Shown in pieces: positions 50,782 to 60,445 of a stretch of DNA of 64,000 bases. Both the position numbers and the translations under genes were made by a program. The DNA is from Dysgonomonas mossii DSM 22836 (GTDB lineage: Bacteria; Bacteroidota; Bacteroidia; Bacteroidales; Dysgonomonadaceae), in assembly GCF_000213575.1 (NCBI RefSeq), contig NZ_GL892005.1:591995-655994 (forward strand), in the 5' to 3' direction. The notes beneath the pieces are model-generated. The model ran no database searches. It saw nothing but the letters and a program-made list of their open reading frames with translations, and was not told the DNA's origin. Each line of letters opens with the position of its first letter. Position 1 is the first letter of the stretch.

Positions 50782-51417
50782 CTAATGTTTATGGGATAAA
50801 TAATCAGAAATCCCTTCTTGGGTTGCTTTTAAAGCTTTATCACCTTTTTTCCAGTTTGCAGGACAAACTTCGCCGTATTCTTCAGTGAATTGAAGCGCAT
50901 CGATTACACGTATTGCTTCTTCAACACTACGTCCCAGTGGCATGTCATTTACTACTTGATGGCGTACAACACCTTCTTTGTCGATCAAGAAAAGTCCACG
51001 ATAAGCCTGAGGTGCACCGTTGAATACATCTTCACCTTCATCGTTGTAGTCAAATGATCCAGCCAATACATCATAAGCAGTAGAAATCATGAGTGATTGG
51101 TCTGATACCAATGGATATTTAACTCCCTTGATACCTCCATCATTTTGTTCTGTTTGCAACCATTTCCAGTGAGAGAAAGCAGAGTCGGTAGAAGCTCCAA
51201 CAACAGCTACGTTACGTGATTCGAATTCTGCAATTTTTTCTTGGAATGCGATAATTTCTGTTGGACATACAAATGTAAAATCCGCAGGGTAGAAGAAAAA
51301 TAATACATATTTTTTTCCTTTGTATTGTTCCAAAGAGAATCCTTCTACTATCTCATTTCCATTCACTACAGCACTTGTATTGAATACGGGTGCTTTCTTT
51401 CCTACTAATACTGACAT
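50782..51417 (-). CDS. ahpC: Alkyl hydroperoxide reductase subunit C (2-Cys peroxiredoxin)
   Basis: The 211-residue peroxiredoxin has peroxidatic Cys51 in DFTFVCPTE and resolving Cys185 in GEVCPANW. It reduces hydrogen peroxide and organic peroxides. The usual partner AhpF is not adjacent: TPR and PatB genes flank it. The promoter is a textbook Bacteroidetes one. Peroxide control (OxyR) is likely in this phylum but I see no operator. Confidence 0.93.
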   Translation of the reverse strand: MSVLVGKKAPVFNTSAVVNGNEIVEGFSLEQYKGKKYVLFFFYPADFTFVCPTEIIAFQEKIAEFESRNVAVVGASTDSAFSHWKWLQTEQNDGGIKGVKYPLVSDQSLMISTAYDVLAGSFDYNDEGEDVFNGAPQAYRGLFLIDKEGVVRHQVVNDMPLGRSVEEAIRVIDALQFTEEYGEVCPANWKKGDKALKATQEGISDYLSHKH

Positions 51418-51457
51418 AATTACTTAATTTTAATTATTAGTTTATTTGTTATACTTG

Positions 51458-51489
51458 CAAATATAGAAGCATAATCTTAATAAATCAAA
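51458..51489 (-). promoter_or_regulatory. ahpC promoter (canonical Bacteroidetes type)
   Basis: On the minus strand an exact -33 TTTG (51486-51489) and an exact -7 TATATTTG (51458-51465) are separated by exactly 20 bp. The ATG at 51417 is 40 bp downstream. Confidence 0.8.
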
Positions 51490-51548
51490 TAGATAATAAT
51501 TATGTTAATATTGATAAATGTTATGTTCGATGAAAGAAGGGCTTTTTG

Positions 51549-52370
51549 TTATTTGCACAATTTGAGAAAGTCGGCTACAATTGTTTGACTAACCCCCATT
51601 TCCTGTGCTTTTAGAAAGTCTTCTTTGGCCAAACGTTTGTCATACTGAGCCAATCTTAATTGGCCTCTCAGTAGATAAATAATAGGATCGCTGAAGCCTA
51701 GTTCCAGAGCTTTATTTATATCTTCATTCATCCTAGCCAGTTTGTTTAACTGCAAGTAGCATTCTGCTCTGTTGAAATACAGTTCTGCGTTGTTTTTGTA
51801 TTTGTATATTAAATCGCTGTATAGCTCTTCTGCTTCTTTAAATTCACCTCTTCGTTTCATTATCAGAGCCTGCCCCAGTTTAGCTTGTAGATTATCCGGT
51901 GCTTCTTTTAAGGTCTTTTCAAAATCTTCTTCGGCTGCAAATATATTATTGTTATTGAGGTGCAATAGTCCTCGTCGATAAAGAGCCTCTATGTCTTTCG
52001 GGTCGTTTAGCAATATCGTATTGTAGTCTTTCATAGCATCGTCGTACCGTCCCATGTCGCAATACAATGCGGCACGGCTATGTTTCAGGAATGCCCGATC
52101 GGGATATCGTTCTATCGCTACATTATAAGATACAAGAGCCTCTTCGTATTCTCCCAGGTTTCGTTGTATTGTACCAAGGTTAACCATCAGCATGATATTG
52201 TTCGGATTTGCAGGTTCTTTACGCAATGCAGCTTTCAGAGCTTGTTCTGCAGCGGCATAATCCTTCATATCTATATAATCCATAGCTCTATTTACCATAT
52301 CCTCGTATGTTTGAGCCCATGCGATGGTTACGGAAGTAAGGAGTAGTAACAGTATGTATATTTTTTTCAT
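51549..52370 (-). CDS. Secreted tetratricopeptide repeat protein
   Basis: The product has 273 residues and a signal peptide (MKKIYILLLLLTSVTIAWAQ). About seven TPR units fill residues 20-265: for example AEQALKAALRKEPANPN, VSYNVAIERYPDRAFL, MKDYNTILLNDPKDIEALY and AEELYSDLIYKYKNNAELY. It is probably a periplasmic scaffold or assembly partner. It follows tamL in the same direction with a 129-bp gap. Confidence 0.82.
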   Translation of the reverse strand: MKKIYILLLLLTSVTIAWAQTYEDMVNRAMDYIDMKDYAAAEQALKAALRKEPANPNNIMLMVNLGTIQRNLGEYEEALVSYNVAIERYPDRAFLKHSRAALYCDMGRYDDAMKDYNTILLNDPKDIEALYRRGLLHLNNNNIFAAEEDFEKTLKEAPDNLQAKLGQALIMKRRGEFKEAEELYSDLIYKYKNNAELYFNRAECYLQLNKLARMNEDINKALELGFSDPIIYLLRGQLRLAQYDKRLAKEDFLKAQEMGVSQTIVADFLKLCK

Positions 52371-52499
52371 TAAATAAGTAGAAATTTTATTTATTGCAAA
52401 AGTACATCTTATTAACTCGCTTGCTTAAAACATATTGCCTAAAAAGAATTAAAACTTATAAGGCGGAGTCTTAAGATGTTATAATTTGCTAATGTAGCA

Positions 52500-54914
52500 T
52501 TAGAAAGGATAGCCCACGGCGATGTGCCAAGCCGTATTTTTGGCTATGCGCCAAGGTTCCTTGATCGGCCATCGGGTTATATTGGGATCTCCCGAAGGAT
52601 CATAAGCTTTCCATCCGCAATCTAAGCGAATAAGTACGAAATCGAAATTAAGGCGTAACCCTAACCCCCATGCTACAGCAACTTCTTTATAGAATTTATT
52701 TAATTTGAAAGCTCCATCGGGTTGATCTTCATAGTTCTTCACTGTCCATATATTTCCTGCATCGATAAAAGCTCCCATTTCTATAATCCAGAATAACTTA
52801 CTTCTATATTCTACACTTGCATCGAGTCGGATATCTCCCGAATGATAATAAAAGTTGTCCTTATTATTACCATCTTCGGATTTTTTAAAATAATAAGATC
52901 CCGGTCCGAGTTCTCTTATCGACCACCCTCTCACACTGTTCGCACCTCCCGCAAAGAAGCGTTTTTGGATAGGTATCTGCTGATTGTTTCCATACGGATA
53001 GGCTAGCCCTCCGCCAAGATGCCATGCGAGTGAGTTTTTTTCGTCTATTTGGTATGCTTTACTATAGTCTATGGTTGCCCGTACATATTGAGCGAAGTTT
53101 GTCCCGAATATTTGTCTTGAACCTAAAGAATCTGGTTTTGCCCCTAATATTTTAGCTGCCAGAGAAAGCAGGTTTCCGGCAGTTTCTATCGATGCTCGTA
53201 ACGAATATATCGGTTGATAAGACCGCCTGTTTACATTTGCTACATTGGTACGTGAAAAAGTATATCCTGTTCCCAGAATAAAGTGGTCTTTAAAACTATA
53301 CTGTTTGGCTGCCGCAGAAAGTTTACTTTCGAATGTTGAGTCGATAGACGGAAGATGAATATAGCTGATCTCTATCAAATCAAATATATGACGATTTAAC
53401 GATTGCCGCCTGTCTTGCCATATATATTGTACTCCCGATCCTAATACAGTACGGGTGAAAAATCCCGGCCGCCGTTGGAATGAATAGCTCGCATTTAATT
53501 GGGTAGATGCGTGTATTCTTCGCTTTTGTTCTTTACTTAAAAGAGGAAACATAAAGCTTGGGAATGTAAGAGAGGTTTCTCCTCCGATTTCAAAGTAGTT
53601 GTCAGAGAAGCTCGAGAAGCTGGGAGTAATAGCTTCGTAGGCTCCACGCAAACGTGCGCTGAATAGCTCTGATCCTTTAAATACGTTTCGGTGAAGATAT
53701 CCTACACTGGCTCCCACACCAAAATAACCGCCTGAGTTAGTGCCTTCCACCTCGGCAGAAATACCTTGTTTTTTATCCGGAACACAGGTGATTACACAAT
53801 GCAGTTTAGTCGAATCATTATCGATAAATTCGTAGTAACTGATATTTATGTTCTTTAATATCTTAAGCTGAGCCAATGAGCTGTATGTGAGGGATGTTGC
53901 ATTCTCATTAAACAATGCTCCCGGCGTGATATAACAATTATCCAAAATCGTTCTAGGGCTGATGTAACGTTCTCTAGGACCATACTTTATTTTATATCTC
54001 CCTTCTTCGTATACACTTGTAGGTTCAAATTCATTAACACTTTGGTCCGTCAGGGGATTATAGTCAACCAGGAAGACTACATCTTCTACTATGTATTGTC
54101 TGTGAGGAACTTCTGTGATTTGTCCATCAGCGGCACGTGTCGCAAATGGCTCGATTGTAAGATCGAGCTTAACCATATTATTGCCGAGTGTCGTATCTGC
54201 ATCAAATCCTACGTACTCTTTATTAAATGCATAGTATCCCGTTCGACGGAATAAAGATGATACCCGCTCTCTTTCCTGATCCAGAACATCCAAATCCAGT
54301 AAAGAATTTTTGTGTACCAATGTGTTTCGAGATAAAATACTATCGATGCTCATTGGTAGATTGCCTCTGTCTCGTCTTAGGCTAATCAATGGCTGGTATT
54401 GCTGAGTAGGAATTATTGTTTTTTTTATTACACTGTCATTGATGTTGATAGTATAATCCTTTATACGATAAGGTGCACCCGCTTTTATATCATAAATTAC
54501 TTTTGCTTTTTTATTCTTTAGCTCTACTATGGGGGTAACTCTTGCATCTATATACCCTTTGTTTGTCATCATACGCTCCAGATTGACTACTGTCTGCTCT
54601 AGCATCGTACTATCATATAGCACAGGAGGATCTCCCGCATTACGCAACGTACGATTAACCCATTTGGTCGTATCTTTTCCTGATAGATTATATAAGAAAA
54701 GTGGTAGCTTGAATATTGCAAAGGTCTTATAGTTAGGTTTTTGCTTGATAAAGGTTTCCATATCCATAGTAGACATGACCTTCTTGTCACTCTTTACTGT
54801 AGTGCTAGCAAGTAAATATTCTCCGTCCGGGATATATTTCGTTGTACTACACGACTGTATGAAGATCGTAAAAAGTATTACTACAAAGAAGGGAATCAAA
54901 AACTTATGTCTCAT
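52500..54914 (-). CDS. tamL: TamL: BamA/TamA family outer membrane lipoprotein
   Basis: The 804-residue protein has lipobox FIQSC with cysteine 22, the trait that separates the Bacteroidetes TamL from TamA and BamA. POTRA domains fill about 30-400 (for example RMMTNKGYIDARVTPIVELK and the later NISYYEFIDND). The barrel includes GTNSGGYFGVGASVGYLHRN, KRFFAGGANSVRGWSIRELG (the conserved loop-6 VRGW motif) and ends HIAVGYPF with a C-terminal phenylalanine. TamL with TamB supports outer-membrane biogenesis. No tamB is in the window, and its usual neighbour is instead a TrmH-type methyltransferase gene. Confidence 0.88.
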   Translation of the reverse strand: MRHKFLIPFFVVILFTIFIQSCSTTKYIPDGEYLLASTTVKSDKKVMSTMDMETFIKQKPNYKTFAIFKLPLFLYNLSGKDTTKWVNRTLRNAGDPPVLYDSTMLEQTVVNLERMMTNKGYIDARVTPIVELKNKKAKVIYDIKAGAPYRIKDYTININDSVIKKTIIPTQQYQPLISLRRDRGNLPMSIDSILSRNTLVHKNSLLDLDVLDQERERVSSLFRRTGYYAFNKEYVGFDADTTLGNNMVKLDLTIEPFATRAADGQITEVPHRQYIVEDVVFLVDYNPLTDQSVNEFEPTSVYEEGRYKIKYGPRERYISPRTILDNCYITPGALFNENATSLTYSSLAQLKILKNINISYYEFIDNDSTKLHCVITCVPDKKQGISAEVEGTNSGGYFGVGASVGYLHRNVFKGSELFSARLRGAYEAITPSFSSFSDNYFEIGGETSLTFPSFMFPLLSKEQKRRIHASTQLNASYSFQRRPGFFTRTVLGSGVQYIWQDRRQSLNRHIFDLIEISYIHLPSIDSTFESKLSAAAKQYSFKDHFILGTGYTFSRTNVANVNRRSYQPIYSLRASIETAGNLLSLAAKILGAKPDSLGSRQIFGTNFAQYVRATIDYSKAYQIDEKNSLAWHLGGGLAYPYGNNQQIPIQKRFFAGGANSVRGWSIRELGPGSYYFKKSEDGNNKDNFYYHSGDIRLDASVEYRSKLFWIIEMGAFIDAGNIWTVKNYEDQPDGAFKLNKFYKEVAVAWGLGLRLNFDFVLIRLDCGWKAYDPSGDPNITRWPIKEPWRIAKNTAWHIAVGYPF

Positions 54915-54956
54915 AGAAAATAACCTGAAGCAAACTCTATTTATTCAATTGAACGA

Positions 54957-54964
54957 CAAATTTA
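54957..54964 (-). promoter_or_regulatory. -7 promoter box of tamL
   Basis: On the minus strand TAAATTTG matches TAnnTTTG exactly, 42 bp before the ATG. No -33 TTTG at the right spacing. Confidence 0.4.
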
Positions 54965-55031
54965 GGGTTTTAATTGTTTCTTTTTGTAGTTTTGTTATTA
55001 AAAAGAGTATAAATTGATTTTAAAATAATTT

Positions 55032-55424
55032 ATGAAACTTCACCATGCTGCTATTTGGGTTACCGACCTGGAAAAAGAAAAGGATTATTATGTCAAACAT
55101 TTTGGAGCCCAAGCGAATCAACTGTACGAAAATAAAACCACAGGCTTCAGAAGTTACTTTCTAAGTTTCGAATCGGGCGGGCAATTAGAGATAATGCATA
55201 GAACGGATATTCCTGATAATGCAAATGATGTTGTGGGGACACAGCATAAAGGACTTATTCATTTGGCGTTTGTTGTTGATTCTATAGAAGAGGTGGATAA
55301 GAAAGCTGAGGAACTAAAGAATGCGGGATATCAGATATTAAGAGGTCCTCGGCAAACAGGTGATGGCTATTATGAGTTCGAAACGCTAGACCCTGAAGGA
55401 AATAGGTTAGAGGTAATGTTTTAG
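55032..55424 (+). CDS. VOC family protein (glyoxalase/epimerase-like)
   Basis: The 130-residue protein is one VOC module made of two beta-alpha-beta-beta-beta units. It begins KLHHAAIWVTDLEKEKDYYV and ends FETLDPEGNRLEVM, with conserved metal ligands expected at His4 or 5, the Glu in QLEIM, His in HLAFVV and the Glu in LEVM. The length and ends fit a lactoylglutathione-lyase-like or epimerase-like protein of unknown substrate. It is divergent from tamL and is followed by the TrmH-family gene after 44 bp. Confidence 0.8.
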   Translation: MKLHHAAIWVTDLEKEKDYYVKHFGAQANQLYENKTTGFRSYFLSFESGGQLEIMHRTDIPDNANDVVGTQHKGLIHLAFVVDSIEEVDKKAEELKNAGYQILRGPRQTGDGYYEFETLDPEGNRLEVMF

Positions 55425-55468
55425 TTAGATTAAGGTATCGTGTTAAGTAAAATTTGGATAATAAATAA

Positions 55469-56221
55469 ATGAGTTTAAGCAAAAATAAGCTGAAATATAT
55501 TCGCTCTTTGAAAGAGAAGAAATATCGTACCGAGTTCGGAACTTTTGTCGCTGAAGGTCATAAGATGGTAAGCGATTTACTACCATTCATTAAATGTCAG
55601 TTACTGGTTGCTACTCCCGAATTCTTGAAATCGGCTGATGTGGCGAATGTGGAAGAAGTAATAGAAGTGAATGACAGAGAGTTGGCTCAAGCGAGTTTTT
55701 TACAAAACCCACAGCAGGTGTTAGCTGTCTTCTACCAATCAGAAAATGTGACTGATATAAAGATTGATGATGAGCTGGTTTTGGCATTGGATGGTATTCA
55801 AGATCCCGGCAATATGGGTACAATCATACGCTTGGCTGATTGGTATGGTATTCATCATATATTTTGCTCGCAAGATACTGTTGATGTCTACAATCCGAAG
55901 GTGGTACAAGCTACAATGGGGGCTTTAGCGAGGGTTAATATTCATTATACAGACTTATCAGATTTTTTGACTCGGAATAAACATTTGTCTGTGTACGGTA
56001 CTTTTCTCGATGGAGAAAATATGTACGAAAAAAAGATTACATCTCACGGAATTATTGTTATGGGAAATGAAGGCAATGGAATCCGTCCTGAAATAGAAAG
56101 ATTGATTACCGAGAAACTGTATATACCAAACTACCCTGTAGGTAATCCCACGTCAGAGTCGTTAAATGTGGCTATCGCTACAGCTATTATTTGTGCTGAA
56201 TTCAGAAGGAGAAATTTGTAG
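55469..56221 (+). CDS. TrmH/SpoU family RNA methyltransferase
   Basis: The 250-residue protein starts MSLSKNKLKYIRSLKEKKYR with an L30e-like N-terminal substrate domain. The SPOUT knot shows ALDGIQDPGNMGTIIRLADW, VVQATMGALARV and IIVMGNEGNGI, then NYPVGNPTSESLNVAIA, the SpoU motifs 1-3. It should 2'-O-methylate a ribose in rRNA or tRNA. The specific site is not predictable. It is probably co-transcribed with the VOC gene. Confidence 0.9.
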   Translation: MSLSKNKLKYIRSLKEKKYRTEFGTFVAEGHKMVSDLLPFIKCQLLVATPEFLKSADVANVEEVIEVNDRELAQASFLQNPQQVLAVFYQSENVTDIKIDDELVLALDGIQDPGNMGTIIRLADWYGIHHIFCSQDTVDVYNPKVVQATMGALARVNIHYTDLSDFLTRNKHLSVYGTFLDGENMYEKKITSHGIIVMGNEGNGIRPEIERLITEKLYIPNYPVGNPTSESLNVAIATAIICAEFRRRNL

Positions 56222-56241
56222 TCGTATGATAGTGATGGGTA

Positions 56242-57435
56242 TTAAAAGCCTTCTTCAACCAATACATAAGCTCTATATCTGTTGCTTCTGTTGATTGGGC
56301 ATAACGAAAGGTATCCTGAGGTTATTTTGCCATTTTCTATTCGGATAGGGTGTTTTTCCTCCATCAAGAGATGGTTGTTATACATCTCTTCTGCTTTAGG
56401 ATTAAAATCTATATAGAATTTCCCGCAAGACTGCGTAGCTATATAGTTTTCATACAACCGGCAACTGAGAAATCCCATATTGTATCGCATATTGATTTCA
56501 ACGCAAGGATGTAATTTATACTCATTGTCTTCTAAATAAATAAGCATATCCACGCCGATGCAGCCATTGTAAAGTGTTGCAAATTTTTCAGACAATATGT
56601 TGATAAGTTTGTTCTTTACAGAATCAAGAAGGTCTAGCGATATCTTTTCAGACAATTGTTCTATTATGCTTTTTTGTGAGCCTATATAATTTGCTTCGTA
56701 GCCACCCTTCGCATTGGTATAAAAAAGAGAATAGCCAGCAAAGGCAATATTTCCTTTTCCGTCTGCCATAAATTCCATGGCAAAATCCATTTGTTTATCT
56801 AAAACTCTTTCGATAGAGACACTCCCTTGTTTTTTTAGAATTCCATGCAATATCTGATTTTCGGTACGGGTTAATCCTGTTGTCGGTAGCCACAGCAGTC
56901 CCCTGCCCGATGATGAATAAGGTGCTTTTGCTAATAATTGATATATCGAAGTATCTACAGCCTTGTTTATATCGTCCAGGTTTGTATAGAATTGCGGTAT
57001 GACTGCTTGAGAGAGTAGGGGGATAGAGTTTATTAATTCAGACAGACAGTCTCTTGCTGCTAGTCTGCTATTAAGATATTTATATTCGTCACTCCATTCA
57101 GGAATATTCAGATTAATTTCTAATTTCTTATTTAGTTCTTCGAAGTAGCGAATCGCTTGAGGAGATACTCCCCATAATGATACATTTGCATATCTATATA
57201 GTTTCAGCTCGTTCTGAGATATTGGTTGAGCTAGTGCAGAGAATTGTTCTGTTAAGTATGAATAATATATTTCCTCTTTACGATCAACCAAAACTTTATC
57301 TTCCCGATCGGCGTACCATGCCGGTAGAAAAGACAATTCTTCTTGCATAGCCGCTATATTTGCCGGAGGTGTATAGTAAGGCGACGCATTGTTGACTGCT
57401 GTCTCGTGTCCGGGATTAAAGTAGTGGATGTTCAA
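56242..57435 (-). CDS. Uncharacterised ATP-grasp-like protein
   Basis: The 397-residue protein opens MNIHYFNPGHETAVNNASPY, a conserved start I recognise only as a Bacteroidetes hypothetical. The central and C-terminal part carries ATP-grasp features: AKAPYSSSGRGLLWLP (phosphate-binding loop with lysine), VERVL-type adenine region, GCIGVDMLIY and LHPCVEINMRYNMGF with the metal-binding E and N of the ATP-grasp ExN motif. I do not know the acyl or amine substrate. It follows the MBOAT gene by 12 bp, so it is the last gene of the SGNH-SGNH-MBOAT operon. Confidence 0.7.
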   Translation of the reverse strand: MNIHYFNPGHETAVNNASPYYTPPANIAAMQEELSFLPAWYADREDKVLVDRKEEIYYSYLTEQFSALAQPISQNELKLYRYANVSLWGVSPQAIRYFEELNKKLEINLNIPEWSDEYKYLNSRLAARDCLSELINSIPLLSQAVIPQFYTNLDDINKAVDTSIYQLLAKAPYSSSGRGLLWLPTTGLTRTENQILHGILKKQGSVSIERVLDKQMDFAMEFMADGKGNIAFAGYSLFYTNAKGGYEANYIGSQKSIIEQLSEKISLDLLDSVKNKLINILSEKFATLYNGCIGVDMLIYLEDNEYKLHPCVEINMRYNMGFLSCRLYENYIATQSCGKFYIDFNPKAEEMYNNHLLMEEKHPIRIENGKITSGYLSLCPINRSNRYRAYVLVEEGF

Positions 57436-57447
57436 CTAAATATATTT

Positions 57448-59010
57448 TTAGAATTGAAAATAAATAAATGGTTGTGGTCCGCTGGAGGCTGTTGCAAATA
57501 TCATCCAAAAGATAAGACCTGCAAAAGCAGCTTTCCCGAATAATGGGATAGAATCGAAGCCCGCTTTTATATTGTTAACCAATTTCTCGGGTAAGAAGTG
57601 CATAATATATCCTACAATCAGTAAGATAAATACATTTCTGTATCCTTCTATAATAACCAGCCATTCGTTTGGCGCAAATGTTAGTTTACCAATATTTGAA
57701 ATAACGCTTCCAGCCAATTCGAAACTTCCGGCACGGAAGAATATCCAACAAAATGCTACGAAGTGAAAAGTTAGTAAGATACAGATTATCCGGGTGAAGC
57801 GGTTGTCAGGTATTTTTATAAATTGCTTAAAGAATCGTTCTATTGCCAGCATTGTTCCATGCAATCCGCCCCAAATAACAAATTTCCACGATGCGCCATG
57901 CCATAATCCTCCTATCAGCATTGTCATGAATAAGTTGAAATAAGTTCGAATCTTTCCTTTACGGTTTCCCCCCATCGAAATATACAGATAATCTCGCAGC
58001 CAAGAGGATAGGGATATATGCCAGCGACGCCAGAACTCGGTGACTGATTGGGATTTATATGGCGTCAAAAAGTTTGGAGGTATTGTGAATCCCATCAATA
58101 ATGATAAGCCGATGGCAATATCTGAATAGCCCGAAAAGTCACAATATATTTGCAGCGTATATCCATATACAGCCATAAGGTTCTCGAATGCAGTATAGCT
58201 CATCGGTGAATCGAACACACGGTCAACAAAGTTGGTAGAGATATAATCTGAGATAATCGCCTTTTTTATCAAACCGATAAGTATAAGAAAAATAGCTGCA
58301 CTTGCGTCTTCTTTAGTCAGATGCAATTTATTCTTCATCTGCGGCAGAAAATCTTTTGCTCGTATAATAGGACCTGCTACCAGTTTTGGGAAAAAGGTTA
58401 TATAAAAACAAAAATCCAAAAGGGAATCGGCGGGTTTCATTTGCTTGCGATACAAATCCACAGCATAGCTTATCGCTTCGAATACAAAGAATGATATACC
58501 GATTGGTAATATAATATTATGTAATGCAAAGTTTCCATTGAAAATTGCATTGATATTATCGATAAGGAAATTCGTATACTTAAAGTATGCTAACATCAAT
58601 AAGTTACCGACAATAATGATCGTTAATAAGAATTTTCGTATTCCCGTTTTCTCTGACTCATGCATTTTTACAGCTAGCCAGTGTGTTGCTACAGCGCAGA
58701 TAACCAGTAGTACAAAATAGTTGAGCGGAAAATGAAATCCGAAAAGATTTATATCCATCGTATTTCCCCCTGCCAGATAGTAGAAGTAAAGAGAAAAAGC
58801 GATCAGGTATACTTTCCTGAAATGGTCGTGTTTCTTACTGGCTACATATACCATATAGAAGACAAGGAAGAACCCAAGAAAGAAGGCACTATTGAACAGG
58901 AGCGGTCGCGACGGGTCGTAAATAAAATATGGTGCTATATCGTTGATTACCTTCTCTAAAAAATCAGGTAAGTAGAAATCCCTTATACTTTCAAATATAT
59001 TACTTATCAT
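57448..59010 (-). CDS. MBOAT family O-acyltransferase (AlgI/DltB-like)
   Basis: The 520-residue protein starts at the ATG 59010, which overlaps the upstream gene by 11 bp; the extension to 59040 is unlikely. It has about ten helices and the MBOAT motifs FCFYITFFPKLVAGPIIR, YCDFSGYSDIAIGLSLLMGF, YLYISMGGNRKGKIRTYFNL and the active-site histidine His371 in GGLWHGASWKFVIWGGLHG. It should move acyl (usually acetyl) groups across the membrane onto a periplasmic acceptor, with a SGNH partner completing the transfer. Two SGNH proteins are encoded directly upstream. Confidence 0.93.
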   Translation of the reverse strand: MISNIFESIRDFYLPDFLEKVINDIAPYFIYDPSRPLLFNSAFFLGFFLVFYMVYVASKKHDHFRKVYLIAFSLYFYYLAGGNTMDINLFGFHFPLNYFVLLVICAVATHWLAVKMHESEKTGIRKFLLTIIIVGNLLMLAYFKYTNFLIDNINAIFNGNFALHNIILPIGISFFVFEAISYAVDLYRKQMKPADSLLDFCFYITFFPKLVAGPIIRAKDFLPQMKNKLHLTKEDASAAIFLILIGLIKKAIISDYISTNFVDRVFDSPMSYTAFENLMAVYGYTLQIYCDFSGYSDIAIGLSLLMGFTIPPNFLTPYKSQSVTEFWRRWHISLSSWLRDYLYISMGGNRKGKIRTYFNLFMTMLIGGLWHGASWKFVIWGGLHGTMLAIERFFKQFIKIPDNRFTRIICILLTFHFVAFCWIFFRAGSFELAGSVISNIGKLTFAPNEWLVIIEGYRNVFILLIVGYIMHFLPEKLVNNIKAGFDSIPLFGKAAFAGLIFWMIFATASSGPQPFIYFQF

Positions 59011-60445
59011 ATTTGCTTTTATAATTATTGTAAGCGTCAAGAAAATCAGAAATAAATAACTGTCCCTGAGCTTCGTATCCGCCAGTTGTGTAGTGTACTT
59101 TGTCGCGAGCTATCATCGATGCATAATCACCTCTCGGTCTGATAGCGGAATCACCACTCATGCGTGAGTATAAATCCCATACCGGTAGGTAATTGAGCCC
59201 CATAAGAGCAACGCTATAGTCGGCAACGAATGTATTTTGCCTGCCTTTTCGAAACATGGATGGAGGAGGAGTCATTACCAGTATAGTTGCATTCTTACAA
59301 TATGCTTTTATATTGTTGATAAACTCATTCAGCTGGAAGACATATTCCGAGTCGCTCATTTTTCCGAAGGATTCGTTTGTTCCAAAGGATAGAATGATAA
59401 GGTCGGGTTCGAGTATAGGTAGTTGTTTGAAAAACAGAGGATATTTAATGTAATCCGTCATTTTAGCGCCGTTTACACCTATTGTATGATATACAACTCC
59501 CGGCTCATTGTTTTCTATTACAAATCCGTTGAGATTATACATCGCCGTTTTACCATCAGGTACAAGAGTGATCCTGTTTATGGCTGAGTCACCGGTATAC
59601 GATGAGTAATATGGCTTAGATAACATATTCACAAATTTAAGATTCTCCGTATCCAAGTTGGTTTCCTTCGATTTAACCTGAACAGGCTTGGCTGTAGTTT
59701 TCGTTGGTATTTTAAGCGATTGGTTCAATCGGATTGTATTCGATTTCATTCCGTTTGCTTTTTTTACCTGAGTAACCGTTACTCTGTATTTCCGACTTAT
59801 GGAAGACAATGTTTCTCCTTTTTTTACCTTATGATATTTAATGCTTGTGCCCGACGTTGAGCTTGTTGGTGCTGCTCCTGTTACTTCAAGAGGGTCGGCT
59901 GATATGCTCATTTTGTAATGAGACTCTTTATCCGGATATATTACTTTAACGTTGGTAAATTCATATCCTTCTTCTGTATATAGCTGCAATACAAAGTCGT
60001 TAGAGGAAGTATATAACGCAATTCCGCTAAGTCCTACGCCTACATCTGCTATCGGTAGTACATTCCTAAGGCTCTGCCAAGAGGCATTGCTGCTGTATCT
60101 TACGTTGCGGGTTCCGTTTGTTCTTACCAAACTATAAGGAAAAGTAAAGCCATATCCTCCGTTTCCGAATTTTGACTGTAGTTCGCTTCTTATGGCATTC
60201 GTGAAAAAATCAGCCTGAATATGAGAGTCACCTATGTGGACAATATTAATCTTTCCTTTTTTGCTTTTCTCCAAGTTGTATAACTTATTGAAGATGGGAT
60301 TTAATAATTCCTGATTCGCAAAAACATTATTCTTTATGTCCTTAACTCTTCTCGCATCTTTCGTTGAAGAATAGAAAAATGTAAGAGGGTAGAATAAGAA
60401 TAATGTAAATAAACAGATTGTCCGTATTTTTTTCGAAAATATCAT
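59000..60445 (-). CDS. SGNH hydrolase-family protein with an inserted LysM domain
   Basis: The product has 481 residues and an N-terminal signal anchor. The SGNH blocks are VHIGDSHIQADF with Ser74, SFGTNESF (GTN at 355-357) and the C-terminal DKVH (448-451). Between the first two blocks, residues 202-247 form a LysM domain (YHKVKKGETLSSISRKYRV...LKIP), so peptidoglycan binding interrupts the catalytic fold. It resembles the periplasmic SGNH acetyltransferase/esterase partners of MBOAT proteins. Its start overlaps the previous stop by 4 bp. Confidence 0.88.
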   Translation of the reverse strand: MIFSKKIRTICLFTLFLFYPLTFFYSSTKDARRVKDIKNNVFANQELLNPIFNKLYNLEKSKKGKINIVHIGDSHIQADFFTNAIRSELQSKFGNGGYGFTFPYSLVRTNGTRNVRYSSNASWQSLRNVLPIADVGVGLSGIALYTSSNDFVLQLYTEEGYEFTNVKVIYPDKESHYKMSISADPLEVTGAAPTSSTSGTSIKYHKVKKGETLSSISRKYRVTVTQVKKANGMKSNTIRLNQSLKIPTKTTAKPVQVKSKETNLDTENLKFVNMLSKPYYSSYTGDSAINRITLVPDGKTAMYNLNGFVIENNEPGVVYHTIGVNGAKMTDYIKYPLFFKQLPILEPDLIILSFGTNESFGKMSDSEYVFQLNEFINNIKAYCKNATILVMTPPPSMFRKGRQNTFVADYSVALMGLNYLPVWDLYSRMSGDSAIRPRGDYASMIARDKVHYTTGGYEAQGQLFISDFLDAYNNYKSKYDK

